Below, piece after piece: positions 1 through 5,323 of a DNA stretch of 7,123 nt (the stretch's first letter is position 1; each line of letters opens with the position of its first letter). The stretch is from NCBI GenBank assembly GCA_023419055.1, contig JAEZYO010000244.1, positions 1 through 7,123 on the forward strand, in the 5' to 3' direction. A program made the translations under genes and the position numbers. The stretch is from Pseudomonadota bacterium. GTDB lineage: Bacteria; Myxococcota; Polyangia; Polyangiales; Polyangiaceae. The notes below the pieces were generated by a model. It had not been told where the DNA came from. It was given only the letters and a program-made list of their open reading frames with translations, and made no database searches.

Positions 1-275
1 GTGAAGGCCCCGCGCTCGTGCCCGAAGAGCTCGCTCTCGAAGAGCGCTTCCGGGATCGCGGCGCAATTGATGGGCGCGAAGGGTCGAGCTCTCCGCGGCG
101 AGAGCTGGTGGATACGGCGAGCGATGACGTCCTTGCCGGATCCGCTTTCACCGATCAGGCAGACGACCACGTCCTTATCCGCGACCGATCGCAGCAGGTC
201 ATCCAGGCGTTTCATGGCGCTGGAAACCATGACGGGCTCGAGGACGACGTCGGAGGGGCGCGATCGGTGACTCAT
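1..275 (-). CDS. Sigma-54-dependent transcriptional activator (AAA+ enhancer-binding protein), N-terminal part, cut by window edge
   Basis: Reading the minus strand from the ATG at 275 gives 91 complete codons running off the window. The protein shows a Walker A loop GESGSGKD (about residues 42-49), then the family signature [20 protein letters not shown] (about 68-87), and ends inside the GAFTGA loop (GAF at 89-91), which in this family contacts sigma-54. Such proteins hydrolyse ATP to open sigma-54 RNA polymerase complexes. Only about 11 residues precede the AAA+ core, so no GAF, PAS, FHA or receiver domain is present at the N-terminus, as in PspF-type activators. A sensory part could lie at the unseen C-terminus. 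No Shine-Dalgarno is seen before 275. The frame stays open upstream to a possible GTG near 371, but that would overlap the divergent promoter, so 275 is preferred. It diverges from the gene at 394 and lies beside sigma-54 promoters, so it is the obvious candidate regulator of them. Confidence 0.93.
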   Translation of the reverse strand, partial: MSHRSRPSDVVLEPVMVSSAMKRLDDLLRSVADKDVVVCLIGESGSGKDVIARRIHQLSPRRARPFAPINCAAIPEALFESELFGHERGAF

Positions 276-289
276 GGGCCCGAAGACTA

Positions 290-302
290 CGCCAAAATGG
301 CG
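290..302. promoter_or_regulatory. Inverted repeat, candidate upstream activating site for the sigma-54 activator
   Basis: A perfect dyad CGCCA-AAA-TGGCG lies between the divergent activator gene (start 275) and the sigma-54 promoter at 366. Its centre is 70 bp upstream of the -24 element, a normal distance for an enhancer-type site. A near-identical dyad occurs at 861-873 upstream of the second sigma-54 promoter. It also sits 15 bp before the activator's own start codon, so autoregulation is possible. The role is inferred from position and recurrence. Confidence 0.55.
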
Positions 303-365
303 CGGTGTGCCGACGAGACTTCGGCTCGGCCCGGAGCCGAGCGGTTCGAGGCCCGATTCTCGCTT

Positions 366-381
366 TGGCACCGAGGTTGCT
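366..381 (+). promoter_or_regulatory. Sigma-54 (-24/-12) promoter for the receiver-like gene
   Basis: TGGCAC at 366-371, five bases, then TTGCT at 377-381. The invariant GG (367-368) and GC (379-380) are separated by exactly ten bases, matching the classical -24/-12 consensus. Counting C380 as -12 puts +1 near 392, only two bases before the ATG at 394, so the transcript would be essentially leaderless. The candidate upstream site at 290-302 and the divergent sigma-54 activator support the call. Confidence 0.82.
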
Positions 382-393
382 CTGCGCCGGAGC

Positions 394-777
394 ATGCGAC
401 TAGCTCGACTGAAGGCCTCGCTCGTCTTGGTTTCGAGCGATCGGGAAACCGCGCACGGAATCCAACAGTACTTCGATCGTGTGGGAGCACGCACCGTTTG
501 CGCCACCACGCTCGAGGAGGCGTCGTCCGTCGGAGATCGCGTGGATGCCGCGGTGATCTTCGCCGACGGCATGCCGCTCGAGGCGCTGGCGGAGGCGGCG
601 CGAGAGCTTCCGGTGAGGCTCGTGATCGTGGTCACGAAGGAGGTCGAGGCGGTTCGCGACGTGCTCTGGGCGAAACCTTCGAGGGCGCGGGTGCTCGTGC
701 TGCCGAGGCTCGCGTGGGGCTTCACGTTGGTCGACGTCGTGCGCCGCAGCCTGCTCGTGAGCCAGGCGACCGCCTGA
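394..777 (+). CDS. Small degenerate response-regulator receiver-like protein
   Basis: This 127-residue protein has alternating hydrophobic strands and helices like a single CheY-type receiver fold and no output domain. Strand-like segments are ASLVLVSSD (about 8-16), [10 protein letters not shown] (about 51-60), LVIVVT (about 76-81) and VLVLPR (about 99-104). The key residues are eroded. One acidic residue follows the first strand. In FADGMP the Asp is two rather than three residues before Met-Pro, so the usual phospho-Asp position is Ala. The Thr of the fourth strand is kept, but the Lys expected before Pro after the fifth strand is Leu. It may therefore be an unphosphorylated pseudo-receiver acting by protein contact. 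The frame is open from an ATG at 274, but 394 is chosen because the sigma-54 promoter (predicted +1 about 392) lies inside that longer frame. The only neighbour on its strand is the SulP gene, which has its own promoter. The fold assignment is by pattern only. Confidence 0.7.
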   Translation: MRLARLKASLVLVSSDRETAHGIQQYFDRVGARTVCATTLEEASSVGDRVDAAVIFADGMPLEALAEAARELPVRLVIVVTKEVEAVRDVLWAKPSRARVLVLPRLAWGFTLVDVVRRSLLVSQATA

Positions 778-787
778 TCGGCCGAGC

Positions 788-805
788 GCCGAAACTGCTT
801 TCGGT
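788..805 (+). terminator. Weak hairpin after the receiver-like gene
   Basis: CCGAAA (789-794), loop CTGC, TTTCGG (799-804) form a 6-bp stem that a G-U pair can extend by one. It begins 11 bases after the stop at 775-777. There is no clear U tract, so termination is only suggested by position. Confidence 0.3.
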
Positions 806-808
806 TCC

Positions 809-832
809 TCGCCAATGGCGATCATTTTGGCG
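809..832. promoter_or_regulatory. Two overlapping dyad-type elements related to the 290-302 and 861-873 sites
   Basis: A perfect inverted repeat TCGCCA-A-TGGCGA spans 809-821. Right after it, CATTTTGGCG (823-832) matches ten consecutive bases of the reverse complement of the 290-302 dyad, with the other arm degenerate. Both lie about 120-131 bp upstream of the sigma-54 promoter at 946. They may be secondary binding sites for the same activator. The 1-base spacer of the first dyad differs from the 3-base spacer of the main sites, so equivalence is uncertain. Confidence 0.35.
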
Positions 833-860
833 CACGGACGGCCCTGCCTGGGGTTGTGTA

Positions 861-873
861 TGCCAAAGTGGCG
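861..873. promoter_or_regulatory. Inverted repeat, candidate upstream activating site for the SulP promoter
   Basis: TGCCA-AAG-TGGCG contains the perfect four-base arms GCCA and TGGC with the same 3-base spacing as 290-302, and 11 of 13 positions are identical to that site. Its centre is 79 bp upstream of the -24 element at 946. That is 9 bp further than the equivalent site of the first promoter, close to one helical turn. Its recurrence before two sigma-54 promoters in under 600 bp is the main support. Confidence 0.5.
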
Positions 874-945
874 CACATCGCGGGGCGTGCCGGTAGCGCG
901 CGAGTCGAGGCGCGCCCGGAGAGCGATTTGGCCGTGGATCGCGGT

Positions 946-961
946 TGGCACCCTCGTTGCT
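946..961 (+). promoter_or_regulatory. Sigma-54 (-24/-12) promoter for the SulP/DauA transporter
   Basis: TGGCAC at 946-951, five bases, TTGCT at 957-961. The GG (947-948) and GC (959-960) are ten bases apart. Both hexamer and pentamer are identical to those of the promoter at 366-381. With C960 as -12, +1 falls near 972, three bases before the GTG at 975. It lies in the 197-bp gap between two genes, not inside a coding region. Confidence 0.83.
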
Positions 962-974
962 CAGGCGTCGCCGC

Positions 975-2753
975 GTGGACAGTCGAAAATCGCTTCACGC
1001 GCTCTTCCCCGAAGGGCTGCGCGAAAGGTTCCAGTTTCCAGTAGGTGTCGCACTGAGGCGGGCGCTCGCCTCGGGTTACGATGGTGCTGCGCTCCGTTCG
1101 GACATTCTCGCCGGCATCGTCGTCGGCATCGTGGCGCTTCCACTCAGCATGGCGCTCGCGATCGCGGTGGGCGTGCCGCCGCAGCACGGCCTGTACACCG
1201 CGATCGTCGCGGGCGTGGTCGTGGCGCTGACGGGGGGGTCGAAGTTTCAAGTCACCGGGCCGACGGCGGCGTTCGTCGTGATCCTCTCTCCGATCGCTTC
1301 CCGTCACGGGCTTTCCGGTCTCCTGACCGCAGGCCTCATGGCAGGCGTGTTGCTCGTGGCGATGGGGCTCGCGCGGCTCGGCAAGTGGATTCAGTTCATC
1401 CCGCACCCCGTCACGACGGGCTTCACGGCGGGGATCGCGGCGGTCATCGCCACGCTGCAGTTGAAGGATTGTCTGGGACTCCCCATCGCCGCGATGCCCG
1501 AGACGTACCTCGAGAAGGTCCGCGCTCTCTGGCTCGCTCGGGGCGAAATGAGTATCCCGGACGTTTCGGTCGCGGGGGCCACGCTCTTGGCGTTGATCGG
1601 TTTGCCGCGCTGGTTCCCGAAGGTGACGCGCTACGTGCCAGCTCCGTTGATCGCGCTCTCGCTAGTCTCGGTCGGGGCGGCGCTCGCCAGCTATTTCGAT
1701 CCTTCGCTCGCCGTCGCGACGATCGGGTCGCGCTTTCACTACGAGCTCGACGGCGTGATGAAGAGCGGCATCCCGAGCCTCCCTCCGACGCCCCGGCTCC
1801 CCTGGGGGTCGGGAGACCTTTCGCTCGCTTCCGTCAGTCAGCTCGGGTCCGCGGCGTTCGCCATCGCGATGCTGGGGGCGATCGAGTCGCTCTTGTCTGC
1901 GGTGATCGCGGACGGGCTGACGGGGAAGCGTCACGACCCTGACGCGGAGCTGATAGGCCTCGGTTTGGGCAACATCTGTGCGCCGTTCCTCGGCGGGATC
2001 GCAGCCACCGGCGCGCTCGCCCGCACGGCGACCAACATCCGAGCGGGTGCGCGCTCGCCGATCTCCGCGATCACGCACGCGGTTTTCGTGCTGCTCGCCA
2101 CGCTGCTCCTCGCGCCGCTTCTATCCTTCGTTCCGATGGCCGCTCTGGGCGCCTTGCTGCTGCTCGTCGCGTGGAACATGTCCGAGGCGCGACACTTCTG
2201 GGTCATGCTGCGGATCGCCCCCCGGAGCGACGCGCTGGTTCTGGTCACGTGCTTCGTGTTGACGGTGCTGTTCGACATGGTCGTCGCCGTCTCCGTGGGA
2301 GTCGTGCTCGCCTCGCTGCTCTTCATGAAGCGAACCGCGGATCTCACTCAGTCGCGATTGTTGCAGAGCAAGACGGGGGAGTCCGACATCGAGGTGCCGC
2401 ACGGCGTCGCGGTCTACGAGGTAGCCGGTCCCTTGTTTTTCGGCGCCGCCCAGAACGCGATGAACCTGCTTCACACCGTCGATCCCGGCAGCTCGGTCGT
2501 CGTCCTCGCGCTCGGGCGGGTCCCGTCGATCGACGCCACGGGGCTCGTCGCTCTCGAGAGCGCGCTCTCGAGGCTGCAAGAGTCGAAGAAGCGCGTGATC
2601 ATCGCCGGGCCGCTGCCCGAGCCACGCAAGGTGTTCGACAAGGCGAAGCTCCCGGATCACCACCAACACGTCACGTTCGAGGAGAATCTCCCGCGCGCGC
2701 TCGAGGTAGCCCGGAGCTTGGTGAACTCTCCGGCCTCGCTCGTCGCGACGTGA
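975..2753 (+). CDS. dauA: SulP-family anion transporter with STAS domain, DauA (YchM)-like C4-dicarboxylate transporter
   Basis: This 592-residue inner-membrane protein is close to the usual length of E. coli DauA (about 560). After a cytoplasmic N-terminus, transmembrane segments begin near residue 44. SulP landmarks follow: GLYTAIVAG (about 72-80), TGPTAAFVVIL (about 94-104), AMLGAIESLLSAV (about 298-310), GLGNICAPFLGGI (about 330-342), RAGARSPISA (about 356-365) and LFDMVVAVSVG (about 432-442). Segment after segment resembles DauA rather than sulfate-type SulPs. A C-terminal cytosolic STAS domain (about 474-585) carries the IDATG motif (519-523). DauA imports succinate and other C4-dicarboxylates; other SulPs carry bicarbonate or sulfate, so the substrate is inferred. 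The GTG at 975 is chosen because the predicted sigma-54 transcript starts near 972. A TTG at 945 would lie inside the promoter, and the frame has a stop at 894-896. No Shine-Dalgarno is possible with that leader. No carbonic anhydrase gene lies next to it. Confidence 0.9.
   Translation: MDSRKSLHALFPEGLRERFQFPVGVALRRALASGYDGAALRSDILAGIVVGIVALPLSMALAIAVGVPPQHGLYTAIVAGVVVALTGGSKFQVTGPTAAFVVILSPIASRHGLSGLLTAGLMAGVLLVAMGLARLGKWIQFIPHPVTTGFTAGIAAVIATLQLKDCLGLPIAAMPETYLEKVRALWLARGEMSIPDVSVAGATLLALIGLPRWFPKVTRYVPAPLIALSLVSVGAALASYFDPSLAVATIGSRFHYELDGVMKSGIPSLPPTPRLPWGSGDLSLASVSQLGSAAFAIAMLGAIESLLSAVIADGLTGKRHDPDAELIGLGLGNICAPFLGGIAATGALARTATNIRAGARSPISAITHAVFVLLATLLLAPLLSFVPMAALGALLLLVAWNMSEARHFWVMLRIAPRSDALVLVTCFVLTVLFDMVVAVSVGVVLASLLFMKRTADLTQSRLLQSKTGESDIEVPHGVAVYEVAGPLFFGAAQNAMNLLHTVDPGSSVVVLALGRVPSIDATGLVALESALSRLQESKKRVIIAGPLPEPRKVFDKAKLPDHHQHVTFEENLPRALEVARSLVNSPASLVAT
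2553..2572. repeat. Perfect 20-bp palindrome inside the STAS-coding part
   Basis: CTCGAGAGCGCGCTCTCGAG equals its own reverse complement. It encodes part of the STAS region of the transporter just after the IDATG motif, using ordinary Leu, Glu, Ser, Ala and Arg codons, so coding bias may explain it. No role is claimed. Confidence 0.6.
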
Positions 2754-2774
2754 GGGCGCAAGGAGACGCCCCCA

Positions 2775-2811
2775 CAGCGCCCCGGCTGGGTGAGGCCAGT
2801 CGGGGCCGCTG
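2775..2811 (+). terminator. Strong GC-rich hairpin after the transporter gene
   Basis: CCCCGGCTGG (2780-2789) pairs with CCAGTCGGGG (2796-2805) through one G-U pair and a 6-base loop. The stem extends with CAGCG (2775-2779) against CGCTG (2807-2811) across a single bulged C at 2806, making about 15 pairs. It starts 22 bases after the dauA stop. There is no U tract, as is common in GC-rich genomes, so it may stop or stabilise the transcript end and insulate the next promoter. Confidence 0.6.
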
Positions 2812-2881
2812 CGCCAACGTGCAACGTGCCCAGCGTTCGGGTAGGCGAGAATTCCGAAACGGTTGCTCGTGAGCGCTCGCC

Positions 2882-2897
2882 TGGCACGACGGCTGCA
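2882..2897 (+). promoter_or_regulatory. Sigma-54 (-24/-12) promoter for the sugar-binding lipoprotein
   Basis: TGGCACG at 2882-2888 followed by CTGCA at 2893-2897. GG (2883-2884) and GC (2895-2896) are exactly ten bases apart. The only departure from the core consensus is C for the first T of TTGCW. The predicted +1 is near 2908, immediately before the Shine-Dalgarno and 13 bases before the ATG at 2921. This spacing is just enough for a functional leader and supports the call. No full GCCA-N3-TGGC dyad lies upstream. The partial match GCCAACGTGC near 2813-2822 is the closest. Confidence 0.68.
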
Positions 2898-2908
2898 GCT
2901 GTGGGAGC

Positions 2909-2915
2909 GGGGAGG
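2909..2915 (+). promoter_or_regulatory. Ribosome binding site of the sugar-binding protein
   Basis: GGGGAGG lies five bases before the ATG at 2921. It begins one base after the predicted sigma-54 start site, so promoter and ribosome binding site are packed together. It fixes the start codon choice. Confidence 0.75.
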
Positions 2916-2920
2916 CACGC

Positions 2921-4252
2921 ATGCCCCGGACCACGAGAACTGCCAAGGACCTGTTCATCGCGAGCTTGTTGGCCGCGAGCCTCGCAGCTTGCAGCGGCGG
3001 CGACGACGCTGGTGACGACAGCGACGGCGAGGACGGCACGCCGTCGGGAGAGATTCAAGTCTTCAGCTGGTGGACGAGCCCGGGGGAGGTCGACGCGCTC
3101 GAGGCGCTGGTCGACCTTCAGGAGGAGAACTATCCCGACACCAGGGTCCGAAACCTGGCAGAGGAGCTCGCTGACGAGGCGCGCGCGCGCCTCGCGCAGC
3201 TCTTGGCCGACGGTACGCCGCCCGACCTCTACCAAGCGAACATCGGCGCCGACGAGTTCAGGTACGTCCTCTTCAACGGCATGGACGACTCCGACAGCAA
3301 GGTCGAGTCACTGAACGACTTGATGGCAGAGCACGGCTGGCTCGACGTCCTGCCCGAGGCGGTGGTGGACACGCTCTCGTATCGAGGCACTGCCTATTCG
3401 GTGGCGCTCAACGTTCACCGCATCAATTCGCTTTTTTACAACAAGAAGATCATGGAAGAAGAGGGCCTGTCCGTACCGGAAACCACGGACGAGCTCTTGG
3501 TGACGGCGGCCGCGTTGGAAGACGCAGGGTACACGCCGCTCTGCATCGGCAGCTCCGATCCCTGGACGCTCGCGCTGCTCGTGTTCGAGGCCGTGTTTCC
3601 GGCCGTCGCGGGGCCCGAGTACTACACGAGCTACTGGACCGGCCGAGAGAACCCCGACAGCGAGCAGATCGACGAGACGCTCGCCTACGTGAGCGAGCTC
3701 TGGCCGTACTTCAACGCGGACGCAAACTCCATCGACTGGACCGCCGGCGTCGATCACATGTTCGACGAAGAGGAGCCTTGCGTCATGACCGTCATGGGTG
3801 ACTGGGCGAAGGGCTACCTCGCGACCAAGGGTTGGGTGGCTGGCGAGGACTTCGACCAGGCGCCGTTCCCGGGCTCCGGGGGCACGTTCGTGTTCACGTC
3901 GGACAGCTTCTTGCTCCCGAAGGGCGCGCCCAATCGACCTGCCGCGGTGTCGTTCCTCGAGACCATGATGTCGCTCGAGTCGCAAATCGAGTTCAACCGA
4001 CTGAAAGGGTCGATTCCCGTGCGCACCGACGTCGACCCCGCCGCGTTCGACGAGACGACCCAGCGCACGATGGAAGAGTTCCAGAGCGACACGCTGGTGG
4101 TTGCCCGGTCGGGCCTCGTGCCGGCCGAGGCGTTCGCCGATCTCGACGACTCACTCCAATCCTTCGTCGTCGACGGCGACGCAGACGCCGTCAAGAACGC
4201 GCTCGTGAACGACTACGCCACCCTCGAGACGTACCCAGGGAACCTGGATTGA
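2921..4252 (+). CDS. Lipoprotein extracellular solute-binding protein (family 1), glucose/sugar-type ABC substrate binder
   Basis: This 443-residue protein has a lipoprotein signal (basic N-terminus, hydrophobic stretch about 11-23, lipobox LAAC with Cys24). A very acidic Gly/Asp linker (about 26-43) separates it from the binding domain. The mature part resembles GtsA and Thermus glucose-binding proteins: QVFSWWTSPGE (about 46-56) in the first strand, GTPPDLYQA (about 98-106), NVHRINSLFY (about 164-173), VMGDWAKGY (about 291-299), SDSFLLPKG (about 327-335) and FNRLKGSIPVR (about 358-368). It should bind a mono- or oligosaccharide and hand it to an ABC permease. Cys208 and Cys287 are the only other cysteines and might form a disulfide. 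No permease or ATPase gene is nearby: the next gene converges on it. A sigma-54 promoter and a good Shine-Dalgarno precede the ATG. The exact sugar is unknown, and a purely sensory role is possible. Confidence 0.9.
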   Translation: MPRTTRTAKDLFIASLLAASLAACSGGDDAGDDSDGEDGTPSGEIQVFSWWTSPGEVDALEALVDLQEENYPDTRVRNLAEELADEARARLAQLLADGTPPDLYQANIGADEFRYVLFNGMDDSDSKVESLNDLMAEHGWLDVLPEAVVDTLSYRGTAYSVALNVHRINSLFYNKKIMEEEGLSVPETTDELLVTAAALEDAGYTPLCIGSSDPWTLALLVFEAVFPAVAGPEYYTSYWTGRENPDSEQIDETLAYVSELWPYFNADANSIDWTAGVDHMFDEEEPCVMTVMGDWAKGYLATKGWVAGEDFDQAPFPGSGGTFVFTSDSFLLPKGAPNRPAAVSFLETMMSLESQIEFNRLKGSIPVRTDVDPAAFDETTQRTMEEFQSDTLVVARSGLVPAEAFADLDDSLQSFVVDGDADAVKNALVNDYATLETYPGNLD

Positions 4253-4267
4253 CGGAGCTTGCCCGGG

Positions 4268-5167
4268 TCACGCCGCGAGGCCGTCCTCGAGAGAAACCTT
4301 CGCCTTTCCCGACAGTTCTTCGAGGCGGAGCTTGAGCTTGCGCTTCGCGCGGCTCTCGAGCTGACGAGCGCGTTCGCGCGAGACGCCGAGGCGGCGGCCG
4401 ATCTCCGCGAGCGAGAGCTCGTCGTCACCGTGAGCCATCAAGCGATGCTCGACGATGAAGCGCTCGCGCTCGTCCAGGCGGGAGAGCGCGTCGTCCACCG
4501 CGCGCTTGGTCGCGGCCTCGTCCTCCAGGGTCGACAGCATGAGCTCTTGATCCACGCCTGGGGCTGCCAGCGTATCGAGCAGGGTCAAGGTGCTCTCGCT
4601 CGAGAAGGTGGCGTCGAGCGAGACGTCGCGCGACTCGAGCCTCCGCACCATGTCCACGACCTTGGACTCGGGGAGGCCGACTTTCTCTGAAAGCTGGGAG
4701 ATCGCCGTCTCTTCGTCCGCGATCAGGTTCCCGAGCCTCGCCCGCTCGCGCCGGAGCTTGAAGAAGACCTTCGATCGGAAGGGGCCGGAGCCCGTGCCGA
4801 CCAGGCTGAAGGAGCGGATGACGTGGTTCAGGATGTGCGCGCGCACCCAGTAGGAGGCGTAGGTGACGAAGCGCGTCCCTCGAGCGGGATCGAACTTGGC
4901 GAGCGCGTAAGCGATGCCCAGGTTGCCCTCGGCGACCAGCTCTTCGAGCGGAACCCTGTAGCGCCGGTACTTGATGGCGATCGCGACCACGTAGCGCAGG
5001 TGTGAGCCGAGCAGCGTGTCTTTGGCGCGCGGGTCGCCGGCGCTCCGGTAACGGTCGAAGAGCTCGAGCTCCTCTTCTCGCGAGAGCGTCTGAACGGCGT
5101 TGACGCGTTGGATGTACTCCCGGAGGCGGCCGTTTTCGGAAAAGGTGCTGGCTTTCGTCGCGGTCAT
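4268..5167 (-). CDS. rpoH: RpoH-type (sigma-32 family) RNA polymerase sigma factor
   Basis: This 299-residue protein is close to E. coli RpoH (284). Region 1.2 (LREYIQRVNAVQTLSREEE, about 15-33) is followed by region 2 (SHLRYVVAIAIKYRRY, about 55-70, then EELVAEGNLGIAYALAKFDP and FVTYASYWVRAHI, about 75-112). The stretch RSKVFFKLRR (about 131-140) corresponds to the RpoH box (QRKLFFNLRK in E. coli). Region 4.2 has a helix-turn-helix (LSLAEIGRRLGVSRERARQLE, about 251-271). It would direct polymerase to heat-shock, stress or developmental promoters. Myxobacteria carry several RpoH-like paralogues (SigB, SigC), so the symbol names the family rather than a proven heat-shock role. The ATG at 5167 has a good Shine-Dalgarno. 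The stop lies 15 bp from the stop of the convergent sugar-binding gene. Its upstream neighbour on the same strand is a two-component pair, separated by a 156-bp gap with a hairpin, so separate transcription is likely. Confidence 0.9.
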   Translation of the reverse strand: MTATKASTFSENGRLREYIQRVNAVQTLSREEELELFDRYRSAGDPRAKDTLLGSHLRYVVAIAIKYRRYRVPLEELVAEGNLGIAYALAKFDPARGTRFVTYASYWVRAHILNHVIRSFSLVGTGSGPFRSKVFFKLRRERARLGNLIADEETAISQLSEKVGLPESKVVDMVRRLESRDVSLDATFSSESTLTLLDTLAAPGVDQELMLSTLEDEAATKRAVDDALSRLDERERFIVEHRLMAHGDDELSLAEIGRRLGVSRERARQLESRAKRKLKLRLEELSGKAKVSLEDGLAA

Positions 5168-5173
5168 GCTTTG

Positions 5174-5179
5174 CTCCTC
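5174..5179 (-). promoter_or_regulatory. Ribosome binding site of the RpoH-type sigma gene
   Basis: On the minus strand GAGGAG lies six bases before the ATG at 5167, ideal spacing. It decides this start over other in-frame possibilities. Confidence 0.75.
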
Positions 5180-5206
5180 GTGAATCCGTCAAGCGAACCG
5201 AGGCCG

Positions 5207-5216
5207 ATACGCGTAT
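5207..5216. promoter_or_regulatory. 10-bp palindrome upstream of the sigma gene
   Basis: ATACGCGTAT is a perfect palindrome 39 bases upstream of the sigma factor start, in the AT-richer part of an otherwise GC-rich gap, where a promoter or operator is expected. I cannot identify a convincing -35/-10 pair around it. The operator role is a guess from position. Confidence 0.3.
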
Positions 5217-5286
5217 GAACACGCGACTCGGCTTCGGCGTTGAAGCCTCCCTCTCGGGAGCGCCACGATTCGGAGTCTCGCGTCCC

Positions 5287-5318
5287 GGCGTGAAGGCCGT
5301 TCGCGGAACGGCGTGAAG
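5287..5318. repeat. 9-bp direct repeat flanking a hairpin, kinase-sigma factor gap
   Basis: GGCGTGAAG occurs at 5287-5295 and again at 5310-5318, starts 23 bp apart (about two helical turns). The hairpin 5296-5312 lies between and partly overlaps the second copy. Spaced direct repeats are the usual target form of OmpR-type regulators, one of which is encoded just upstream, but no binding is shown. Confidence 0.4.
5296..5312 (-). terminator. Hairpin downstream of the histidine kinase gene
   Basis: GCCGTTC-GCG-GAACGGC is a perfect 7-bp stem with a 3-base loop. It starts 11 bases after the kinase stop (TAA at 5324-5326, minus strand). It lacks a U tract, so it is at best a weak intrinsic terminator of the two-component operon before the sigma gene. 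Confidence 0.5.
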
Positions 5319-5323
5319 AATTG

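Noticed and set aside
274..393. Longer start (ATG at 274) for the receiver-like gene
   Set aside because: It would place the sigma-54 promoter and the upstream dyad inside the gene. The extra residues lack any fold-like pattern, and the ATG overlaps the start codon of the divergent gene.
828..842. Another GG-N10-GC spacing (TGGCGC at 828, GC at 841) resembling a sigma-54 promoter
   Set aside because: The -12 part reads CGGCC instead of TTGCW and the -24 part has G for A. The position is better explained as part of the dyad cluster upstream of the promoter at 946.
18..896. Long plus-strand open frame of 292 codons
   Set aside because: It overlaps the activator gene and the receiver-like gene, has Arg/Gly-rich out-of-frame composition with no family motif, and is a GC-rich shadow frame.
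945..974. TTG at 945 as start of the transporter
   Set aside because: It lies within the -24 element of the promoter, so it would not be transcribed from that promoter.
815..1942. Plus-strand open frame of 375 codons overlapping the transporter
   Set aside because: Arg-rich, low-complexity translation in another frame of the clearly real SulP gene.
2121..2918. Minus-strand open frame of 265 codons opposite the transporter end
   Set aside because: Antisense shadow: Arg/His/Glu-rich, no domains, and it runs through the hairpin and third sigma-54 promoter.
4425..5222. Minus-strand open frame of 265 codons overlapping the sigma factor
   Set aside because: It is the sigma gene read in a different frame, giving an Arg-rich product with no conserved motif.
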